This document shows positions 1 through 5,113 of a DNA stretch of 5,845 nt, piece by piece. Each line of letters starts with the position of its first letter. The first letter of the stretch is position 1. The DNA comes from Bacteroidales bacterium (lineage in GTDB: Bacteria > Bacteroidota > Bacteroidia > Bacteroidales > PUMT01). Below the pieces are notes generated by a model that saw nothing but the letters and a program-made list of their open reading frames with translations, was not told where the DNA came from and did no database searches. The DNA lies in contig SKQJ01000038.1 in NCBI GenBank assembly GCA_007119075.1, positions 1 to 5,845 of the forward strand. The letters run 5' to 3'. The translations under genes and the position numbers were made by a program.

Positions 1-46
1 ATGCCGCCGTTATCCTGCCGCCGGAGAGGCCGGCCGGGTACAGATG
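1..46 (-). other. Downstream flank of batC, probable leader of batD
   Basis: No ATG, GTG or TTG start lies complete on the minus strand in these bases. The last two transcribed bases at the edge are A and T, so an ATG could be completed by the base just outside the window, with a purine patch (AGGA) about 11 nt before it. By the conserved order in Bacteroidota, batD and often batE would follow. The short reading frame that ends at 10-12 is an out-of-frame shadow of batC. The batD expectation rests on gene order only. Confidence 0.3.
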
Positions 47-805
47 CTACCAGTTCCTGCCGGTTGCCGGTTGCCTTTCCGAAGCCTTGTTTTCCATAAG
101 TTTTTCCTGTACCCTTTGCTCCTCGCGTTCTGCAGCTTCAAGCATACGAAGGGCATCTTCCGGCGAGATCTGATCGGGCCGTGGCTGCGGCGACTCAGGG
201 ATATCATCCTCCATGTTATCGTCCCCGGTGTCGCTGTCGTTTCCCTCGTCCTGATCATTGTCAGCCGGGTCATCGCCCTGGCTGTTATCATCACCATCCT
301 GATCCCTGTCGCCGTCCTCTCCGTCGCCATCCTGGTCCTGGTTTTCCATTTCGTCGAGAAGCTGACGGGCAAAGGCGAGATTGTAACGGGTCTCCTCATC
401 GCCGGGATTGTTTCTCAGGGCCTCCTTGTAAGCTTCGATACTTTGTCGAACCTGCTGAGACATCAACAGTGAATTGCCCAGGTTATGGAACACTCGTGAC
501 CTGTTAACAGGATCTTCAATGTCATCGGCAAGTTCGCCGAAATACCTTGTGGCCTCATCAAATCTTTCCTGCTTGTAGAGGGAATTGCCCAGGTTGAATC
601 TGGCCTGGGGCGACTCAATGTCCTTTTCCAGGGCCCGCCTGTAGGAAAGCTCCGACTCGTCAAAAAGCTCCTTCTGGTACAAACGGTTCCCCTCGCGAAG
701 CAATCTGTTTTTTGCCTGGCCGGCCGCCTCATGCCCTGCCACGGCTGCAATCAGAATGACAATCAGAATTATCCGCACACGCGTTGCTATACAGTTATTT
801 GCCAT
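47..805 (-). CDS. batC: BatC: tetratricopeptide-repeat protein with acidic linker
   Basis: This is 252 residues. A basic N-terminus and hydrophobic segment at about 11-24 (RIILIVILIAAVAG) form a signal peptide or anchor, with possible cleavage near AAGQA. TPR units follow at about 33-66, 67-100 (ARFNLGNSLYKQERFDEA) and 104-137 (FHNLGNSLLMSQQVRQSI), plus a partial helix at 138-152. The TPR consensus NLGNSL is clear in two of them. Residues about 153-203 are an extreme Asp/Gly/Asn/Glu linker with DQDGD at 157-161 and 168-172. The C-terminal helix at about 213-237 (ISPEDALRMLEAAEREEQ, VQEKL) is the diagnostic BatC ending, so the gene is full length. TPRs suggest a scaffold, probably on the periplasmic side and binding other Bat proteins; this is inferred. 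It starts inside batB and ends with TAG at 49-47. Confidence 0.93.
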   Translation of the reverse strand: MANNCIATRVRIILIVILIAAVAGHEAAGQAKNRLLREGNRLYQKELFDESELSYRRALEKDIESPQARFNLGNSLYKQERFDEATRYFGELADDIEDPVNRSRVFHNLGNSLLMSQQVRQSIEAYKEALRNNPGDEETRYNLAFARQLLDEMENQDQDGDGEDGDRDQDGDDNSQGDDPADNDQDEGNDSDTGDDNMEDDIPESPQPRPDQISPEDALRMLEAAEREEQRVQEKLMENKASERQPATGRNW

Positions 806-1844
806 GATTATTCCTGTGTTTGCCGCTAAACAAGTTTATACTGCTGAGCCACCGGCTCTTTCGTTCATTTATAAAGAAATCGAGAAGGAGCAGGACGAGG
901 GCTATGGCTGCCATGTACTGAAAACGCTCGGTAAATTCAGTATATTGCAGCTGAGCGAATTCAGCCTTTTCCATTTTTTCCACTTCTTCCATTATAAGAT
1001 CGAGGCCGGTTCCCGAGTTGCCGGCCCTGACAAAGAGCCCTTCGCCGGCCAGGGCAATGCTCCTTAAGGCGGCTTCGTCGAGACGGGTGATCACCGTGTT
1101 GCCATCCTGGTCGGCAAGAAACCTGGCCTGTCCCCCGCCCACGGGAATAGGCGCTCCTTCCGGGCGGCCCATGCCGATTGTGTGTATAGCGATTCCCTGC
1201 TGCCGTGCATTTTCAGCAGCCTTTACCGGGTCATCTTCATGGTCCTCGCCGTCGGAAATTATTATAAGCACCTTTCCGGCGGCAGTTTCGGGCGTGAATG
1301 ACCTTGCTGCCAGGTCTATAGCCCTTCCTATTGCCGTGCCCTGAACCGGGACAGTTCCCGTCGATACGTTTTCCAGCATCATACGAAAAGCGGCATAATC
1401 AGCCGTTACGGGAACCTGAACGAAAGCATCGCCGGCAAACACGATAAGTCCGATCCTGTCATTCCTCAAGCTGGAGGCCAGCCTTGACACTGCCATTTTG
1501 GAGCGTTCCAGGCGGTTGGGAGTAATATCTTCGGCAAGCATGCTGTTGGAAACATCGAGTGCAATCATTATCTCCACTCCCTCCCGTCTGACTTCCTCAA
1601 GCCGGGAACCGAATCGCGGGCCCGCCAGGGCCAGTATTATAAATACCAGGGAAAGCACAGCCAGGATAAATTTGAACGCGGGCCTTTGCCCTGAGACCCG
1701 CGGCATAAGCAGGCCAAGCAGTCCGGGATCCCCCAGCTTCCTGATGGCTGTCCGCCGCCAATACCTCGCCGCCATAAATACTGCCAGCATCAGCGGCACC
1801 AGCCACAAAAACCACAAATAATCACTATAGGCAAATTCAAACAT
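795..1844 (-). CDS. batB: BatB: membrane-anchored VWA-domain protein
   Basis: This 349-residue protein has the BatB layout. A hydrophobic helix lies at about 8-26 and a second at about 57-75 (FKFILAVLSLVFIILALAG, followed by PRFG). A VWA domain spans about 90-285 and a final helix about 308-325. A basic tail of about 24 residues (NERKSRW to the end) should be cytoplasmic. The MIDAS is intact: Asp97-x-Ser99-x-Ser101 (ALDVSNSM), Thr170 (VQGTAIG) and Asp198 (IISDGED). MLAEDITPNRLERSK and FAGDAFVQVPVTADY are characteristic of the family. The ATG at 1844 gives MFEFAYSDYLWFLWL, a normal N-terminus. It is preceded by an AT-rich stretch with only a weak purine patch (AAGAG) directly upstream. The TAA stop lies inside batC, an 11-bp overlap implying coupled translation. 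It probably pairs with BatA in the inner membrane; the ligand of either VWA domain is unknown. The 24-residue basic tail is a visible difference from BatA, which ends right after its helix. Confidence 0.94.
   Translation of the reverse strand: MFEFAYSDYLWFLWLVPLMLAVFMAARYWRRTAIRKLGDPGLLGLLMPRVSGQRPAFKFILAVLSLVFIILALAGPRFGSRLEEVRREGVEIMIALDVSNSMLAEDITPNRLERSKMAVSRLASSLRNDRIGLIVFAGDAFVQVPVTADYAAFRMMLENVSTGTVPVQGTAIGRAIDLAARSFTPETAAGKVLIIISDGEDHEDDPVKAAENARQQGIAIHTIGMGRPEGAPIPVGGGQARFLADQDGNTVITRLDEAALRSIALAGEGLFVRAGNSGTGLDLIMEEVEKMEKAEFAQLQYTEFTERFQYMAAIALVLLLLDFFINERKSRWLSSINLFSGKHRNNHGK
811..815 (-). promoter_or_regulatory. Ribosome binding site of batC
   Basis: On the minus strand AGGAA lies 5 nt before the batC ATG (803-805). 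It is the clearest Shine-Dalgarno-like sequence in the window and sits inside the end of batB. It supports the 805 start and independent or re-initiating translation of batC despite the 11-bp overlap. Confidence 0.45.
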
Positions 1845-1892
1845 CTCTTACTGTTAAATATTGTCAAACATCCGGCATGCCTCGTTGCCAGG

Positions 1893-2045
1893 GGCCCGTC
1901 AGGCGATTTATTCCCTGCCGGACAGCCGGTCCGGTCCCGCACTCGCAGTGGCCGAAAACCGCCCTGATCCGGTTATTTTCCTTGCAGGATCCGGTAACCA
2001 GGCACCCGGGCCGGCGGCCTGTTGCCTTGAAGTGGCCCGTCAGGC
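1893..2045. repeat. Pair of 12-bp direct repeats in the batA-batB gap
   Basis: GGCCCGTCAGGC occurs identically at 1893-1904 and 2034-2045, with start points 141 bp apart, bracketing most of the gap. A second short pair, GATCCGGT, lies between them at 1966-1973 and 1988-1995. The copies could be traces of a small duplicated or inserted repeat unit. They have no mobile-element ORF between them and no clear terminal inverted repeats, so calling an insertion sequence is not justified. Confidence 0.5.
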
Positions 2046-2047
2046 CG
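2015..2047 (-). promoter_or_regulatory. Candidate stem-loop just downstream of batA
   Basis: CGGCCTG at 2015-2021 is the exact reverse complement of CAGGCCG at 2041-2047, giving a 7-bp GC-rich stem with a 19-nt loop. It starts 15 bases after the batA stop on the transcribed strand. Flanking CCCGGG copies at 2005-2010 and 2056-2061 could form an alternative or outer pairing. No U-rich run follows in the direction of transcription, so it does not look like an intrinsic terminator. It could stabilise the 3' end of a processed upstream mRNA or lower expression of batB and batC, or it could be an incidental consequence of GC-rich sequence. No folding calculation was done. Confidence 0.3.
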
Positions 2048-2061
2048 GTCTTTCGCCCGGG

Positions 2062-3054
2062 TCAGGGAATTGTCCTTAGCCACAGCGCCCTTATCAGCCA
2101 TTCACACAGCAGCAGCAAACCTGCCAGCAGGGCGAATGACCGGTATTCTTCGCGGGTAGAATTAAAGTGCCTTACCTCGATCCTTGATTTTTCGAGTTCC
2201 TCTATTTCGGCATAGATCTCTGTCAATTTTGTCTCATCGGTAGCCCTGAAATAACTGCCGCCCGTTATGGCTGCAATTTCCACTAAAACCTCCTCGTCAA
2301 TATCGGCCTCGATATTCTGGTATTGCACTCCGTAGGGAGTCTGTACCGGGAACGGCGCCGCGCCCCTGCTGCCCACTCCCACCGTATATACCCTTATCCC
2401 GAAACTGGCGGCTATATCGGCTGCCGTTATTGGATCAATGGCGCCGCGATTGTTCACCCCATCGGTTAGCAAAATAATGATCCTGCTTTGGGACTGACTG
2501 TCTCTGAGGCGGTTTACAGCAGTGGCAATTCCCATCCCTATGGCAGTCCCGTCTTCTATCATCCCGATCTCAACATCACGGAGCAGGTTGACGAGCACGG
2601 CATGATCGGTTGTGAGGGGGCACTGGGTAAAGCTTTCGCCGCTGAATATCACGAGGCCGATCCTGTCATTCCTCCTTCCGGCAATGAACTCGGCGGCAAT
2701 CTCCCTGGCAGCCTCCATGCGGTTCGGCCTGAAGTCTTCGGCAAGCATACTGCTTGAAATATCAAGCGATATCACTATGTCAATACCCTCTGTCTGCAGT
2801 TCTTCCCACTGGTCATGAGTCTGCGGACGAGCCAGCACAACTATAAGAAGGGCAACGGCAACCATCCGGAAAGCAAACAGGATATGTCTCAGATAGTGAC
2901 GGAAAGTCACCGGGACATCTCCCAGCCACTGGAATCCCGGCACCTGCAGCGAAGCCTGGTTACGATGCTGCCTGTAAACGTACCACGCTACCATTGCGGG
3001 TATCAGAAACAGAAGCCAGAGAAATCCGGGATATGCAAAACTATATTGACCCAT
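2062..3054 (-). CDS. batA: BatA: membrane-anchored VWA-domain protein
   Basis: This is 330 residues from the chosen start. Hydrophobic helices lie at about 9-27 (FLWLLFLIPAMVAWYVY) and 56-75 (HILFAFRMVAVALLIVVLA, followed by the family's ARPQ). A VWA domain spans about 90-285, and a C-terminal helix lies at about 307-325. The MIDAS is complete: Asp98-x-Ser100-x-Ser102 (SLDISSSM), Thr170 (EDGTAIG) and Asp198 (LLTDG). The loop MLAEDFRPNR is diagnostic of BatA/BatB. Four in-frame ATGs are possible (3090, 3066, 3063, 3054), giving 342 to 330 residues. I prefer 3054 because MGQYSFAYPGFLWLL matches how relatives begin, but the sequence does not settle it. All options overlap the 3' end of the BatD-like gene in another frame. 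BatA is expected to act with BatB in the inner membrane. The TGA stop is followed by a 217-bp gap before batB. Family is secure; physiological role is only partly known. Confidence 0.93.
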   Translation of the reverse strand: MGQYSFAYPGFLWLLFLIPAMVAWYVYRQHRNQASLQVPGFQWLGDVPVTFRHYLRHILFAFRMVAVALLIVVLARPQTHDQWEELQTEGIDIVISLDISSSMLAEDFRPNRMEAAREIAAEFIAGRRNDRIGLVIFSGESFTQCPLTTDHAVLVNLLRDVEIGMIEDGTAIGMGIATAVNRLRDSQSQSRIIILLTDGVNNRGAIDPITAADIAASFGIRVYTVGVGSRGAAPFPVQTPYGVQYQNIEADIDEEVLVEIAAITGGSYFRATDETKLTEIYAEIEELEKSRIEVRHFNSTREEYRSFALLAGLLLLCEWLIRALWLRTIP

Positions 3055-4132
3055 CAGGAGCATCATTTCTGTTAACACTTTGCCGTTCATTCACACCGGC
3101 GGGATCTTCTCCTCCGGTTTCACCGCAGGGCGCGGCAACCGCAGGGGCATCTTCGGTACCCGGACCGGGGCTGCATGTTGCCTTCACAAACCTGAAACCG
3201 GTATTAAGGCTCATTTCATGATATTCTTCGCCGGGCCTGGCTTTGGCAAATTTCACCAGGTCGGCAAGATAAAAGCATTGCTCGAGCAGGGCGAGAACTT
3301 CTTTGGGCAGGGCCACATTGCTGTTCAGCTCGGTTATTATTTCCCTGCTGGTTCGTTCCATCGCCGTGATGCCGAACCTTCTTTCAATATATTTTCTTAT
3401 TATCCCGGTAAGCCGGGTATAGTATTCCTTGACCATTCCGTTTTGCCACAAGGATTCCGATTTTAATTTCTTGAGCTCTTTAAGGGCGGTGACATGGGCA
3501 GGTTCCATTGGCTCACCGGACTGGTGCCCGGGCTCATCTATCTTCTTTTTTCGGAGCACACGGAAACCATACCATAAAATGAAAGCCAGCATGGCCGCAA
3601 GCAAAATCCATTGCAGTATTTCCCTGGCAGTCAGTGATACGGCAAAAGGGGCCTTGATATCATAAATGCCGGCTTCCCGGTCGATATCGGGGGCCAGCAC
3701 TTCGAGTGCGGAAGGCCGGGCTGTCAGTACCCTTTCGTCATCATCCATAAGGAAGGCGAAAGGGATGGCGCCCACATCATGACGGCCCGGATCAAACGAT
3801 GTAACCCTCCATGACCTTGTTATCCGAAGATTCTGCTCATCAATCATTGTTGTGTCGGCGGGATGGGCCTGCAGGATCTCGATGCCGGACGTCAGGGTAT
3901 CGGTGAATTCAGGGAAGCTTACATATATTCCGGCAGGCTGTTCAACGGTCACCGTGAAGCGTGTCTGTTCCCCTATCCGCATGGAAGTCGTATCAAACCT
4001 GGCGGAAATGCTCAAAGACTGGCCAGGCACCGGAATGACGAGGCAGATAAGAAACAGGAAAATACACAATGATCGTAACACCACAGCCGGCATTTCTCCT
4101 GTCTTTCTTATCGATATGAATGTTCGGTTCAT
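3041..4132 (-). CDS. BatD-like / DUF4381-like membrane protein of the bat operon
   Basis: This 363-residue protein begins with a basic N-region and a hydrophobic core at about 17-36 (VVLRSLCIFLFLICLVIPV), probably a signal peptide cleaved near VPGQS. Residues 40-165 look like a beta-rich extracytoplasmic domain (SISARFDTTSMRIGEQ; SWRVTSFDPGRHDVGAIPF) resembling the N-terminal repeats of BatD proteins. A transmembrane helix follows at about 172-193, then a basic stop-transfer RVLRKKK and a helical cytoplasmic domain at about 212-318 (LWQNGMVKEYYTRL, IIRKYIERRFGI, FYLADLVKFAKA). That C-terminal part is typical of the protein encoded between DUF58 and batA in Bacteroidota. The start at 4132 overlaps the DUF58 stop by 4 bp; an ATG at 4093 (residue 14) would also leave a usable signal peptide. 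Residues about 320-363 form a Gly/Pro/Ala/acid-rich tail beyond the recognisable domain, and its end overlaps batA. It probably links cytoplasmic VWA/MoxR components to the envelope; that role is inferred. Confidence 0.88.
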   Translation of the reverse strand: MNRTFISIRKTGEMPAVVLRSLCIFLFLICLVIPVPGQSLSISARFDTTSMRIGEQTRFTVTVEQPAGIYVSFPEFTDTLTSGIEILQAHPADTTMIDEQNLRITRSWRVTSFDPGRHDVGAIPFAFLMDDDERVLTARPSALEVLAPDIDREAGIYDIKAPFAVSLTAREILQWILLAAMLAFILWYGFRVLRKKKIDEPGHQSGEPMEPAHVTALKELKKLKSESLWQNGMVKEYYTRLTGIIRKYIERRFGITAMERTSREIITELNSNVALPKEVLALLEQCFYLADLVKFAKARPGEEYHEMSLNTGFRFVKATCSPGPGTEDAPAVAAPCGETGGEDPAGVNERQSVNRNDAPDGSI

Positions 4133-5019
4133 TCCCTTTTTTTGAATAACTTAATCAGCGGTTTAACATAATCTTCGGCGGTATTGACCAGAACAGAATC
4201 TATGCCGGTTTTCAGGAACAGGTCCCTCAGTCCCCTGTCATGAGTCTCCCACCAGGAAGCGTATTTCCGGCGCACTTCCGGCGAAAATGTGTCCACCCAA
4301 CGGTATGCACCGGTCTCGGCATCCCTGACGTGAAGCATGCCCACCGGCGGCAGCCGGGTTTCACGCTCGTCGTATATCCTGATCGCAACCATGTCATGCT
4401 TTCTTGCGGCGATCCTGAGATTATCGGCAAAATCCGGACGGCCGTTTCCGGCGTCGGCCGACTGCAGAAAGTCTGATATCATAAACACCGTGCTCTTCTT
4501 TTTTATTGCATTTGTCAGAAACCGCAACGGCTCGGTCAGGTCGGTGGTCCGGTGCTCAGGGGCAAAATCGATCAGTTCCCTGATAATATGGAGAATATGT
4601 TTTTTTCCTTTCTTGGGGGGGATAAATTTCTCCACTTTGTCGCTGAAAAAGATCACGCCGATCTTGTCATTGTTCTGGATGGCCGAAAAAGACAGCACTG
4701 CGGCTATTTCAGTTATCACATTCTTTTTCATCATCCCCCTTGTTCCGAATTCGCTCGAGCCGCTTATGTCGATCAAAAGCATGACCGTCAGTTCCCTTTC
4801 CTCCTCAAATATCTTCACGTACGGGTGGTTGAACCGGGCGGTTACATTCCAGTCAATGCTTCTGATATCATCGCCTGGCTGGTATTCCCTTACCTCGCTG
4901 AAGGCTATACCGCGTCCCTTGAATGCCGAATGATAGTGGCCGGCAAATATGTCGCGCGAGAGCCCGCGTGACTTGATCTCGATCTTCCTTACCTTTTTTA
5001 AAAGTTCCCTGGCTTCCAT
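4129..5019 (-). CDS. DUF58 domain-containing protein (VWA-like, MoxR-associated)
   Basis: This is a 296-residue soluble protein of the DUF58 family. The family signature spans about residues 31-62 (HSAFKGRGIAFSEVREYQ, then GDD and DWNVTAR). It is followed by a VWA-like fold with an intact MIDAS motif, Asp84-x-Ser86-x-Ser88 (LLIDISGS), candidate metal-binding Thr158/159, and Asp183 in MISDF. No signal peptide or transmembrane helix is present, so it should act in the cytoplasm, probably with MoxR. I chose the ATG at 5019 because the product then begins MEARELLKKVRKIEIK, as in close relatives. An in-frame TTG at 5037 would add six residues and sits directly after an in-frame TGA, so it is less likely. 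The TGA stop overlaps the next start (ATGA, 4 bp), indicating a translationally coupled operon. Coding-strand runs of seven C and seven A at 4599-4621 encode the family's usual PPKKGKK stretch and do not break the frame. Biochemical function is unknown. Confidence 0.95.
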   Translation of the reverse strand: MEARELLKKVRKIEIKSRGLSRDIFAGHYHSAFKGRGIAFSEVREYQPGDDIRSIDWNVTARFNHPYVKIFEEERELTVMLLIDISGSSEFGTRGMMKKNVITEIAAVLSFSAIQNNDKIGVIFFSDKVEKFIPPKKGKKHILHIIRELIDFAPEHRTTDLTEPLRFLTNAIKKKSTVFMISDFLQSADAGNGRPDFADNLRIAARKHDMVAIRIYDERETRLPPVGMLHVRDAETGAYRWVDTFSPEVRRKYASWWETHDRGLRDLFLKTGIDSVLVNTAEDYVKPLIKLFKKRE

Positions 5020-5105
5020 TACAATTTTGTTAGGCAATCAGTCAAAAACCTCACGGAAGTGAACATTAAAAGCAGGATCAGTGAAATTCGCATAACGTCG
5101 GCCAT
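5019..5105 (-). CDS. Possible small hydrophobic protein (28 aa) between moxR and DUF58
   Basis: An ATG at 5105, 8 nt after the moxR stop, opens a 28-codon frame ending in TAA at 5021-5019. The TAA shares its last A with the ATG of the DUF58 gene (TAATG), an arrangement typical of translational coupling. The predicted peptide begins MADVMRISLILLLMFTSV and ends in DCLTKL. Residues 7-14 are almost all aliphatic, enough for a short membrane or signal-like segment, followed by a short polar tail with one Cys. No Shine-Dalgarno sequence is seen upstream, but most genes in this cluster also lack a strong one. I recognise no family. It may be a genuine small membrane protein, a leader peptide coupling moxR to DUF58 translation, or a chance ORF; its length alone is not significant. 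The position and junction are the main support. Confidence 0.35.
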   Translation of the reverse strand: MADVMRISLILLLMFTSVRFLTDCLTKL

Positions 5106-5113
5106 TTGATGTT

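Larger units (their letters stand above)
1845..2061. other. 217-bp GC-rich gap between batA and batB with short repeats
   Basis: This is the largest non-coding stretch in a cluster whose other junctions mostly overlap. No minus-strand frame here has a plausible start with a credible product. The frame in phase with batA stays open for 65 codons after the batA TGA (next TGA at 1866-1864), but it has no upstream ATG/GTG/TTG and its translation, rich in Gly, Arg and Pro, resembles no domain I know. Open plus-strand frames are best read as GC-driven shadows. The stretch holds short direct repeats, several palindromes (CCCGGG twice, GGATCC, GGCATGCC) and an inverted repeat just after batA. The last 16 bases before batB are AT-rich. 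It may be an untranslated mRNA segment, a degenerate repeat insertion, or the remains of a lost gene. Confidence 0.6.

Noticed and set aside
44..472. Plus-strand open frame of 142 codons with a hydrophobic translation, opposite batC
   Set aside because: It is antisense to the Asp-rich linker of batC. Asp codons GAC/GAT read as GTC/ATC on the other strand and automatically give Val/Ile, so the apparent membrane protein is a composition artefact.
1862..1867. Perfect TTGACA on the minus strand upstream of batB, suggesting a promoter
   Set aside because: The hexamer begins only 23 bases before the batB ATG and no -10 element fits at 16-18 bp; such a start site would fall inside batB. Nor is there a good Bacteroidota TTTG / TAnnTTTG pair at the usual spacing.
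1893..2045. Insertion sequence or miniature transposon in the gap
   Set aside because: The short direct repeats lack matching terminal inverted repeats, a transposase frame or a clear target-site duplication.
1877..2215. Plus-strand open frames across the batA-batB gap and the batA 3' end
   Set aside because: Half of the longer frame is antisense to the conserved C-terminus of batA. The remainder lies in GC-rich DNA where stops are rare and resembles no protein I know.
4599..4621. Seven-base A and C runs in the DUF58 coding strand, suggesting phase variation or programmed frameshifting
   Set aside because: They encode the PPKKGKK segment normal for this family in an intact frame, and no downstream pseudoknot or alternative product is evident.
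4337..4933. Plus-strand open frame of 198 codons opposite the DUF58 gene
   Set aside because: It lies entirely antisense to a gene with strong family signatures, and its translation shows no recognisable domain.
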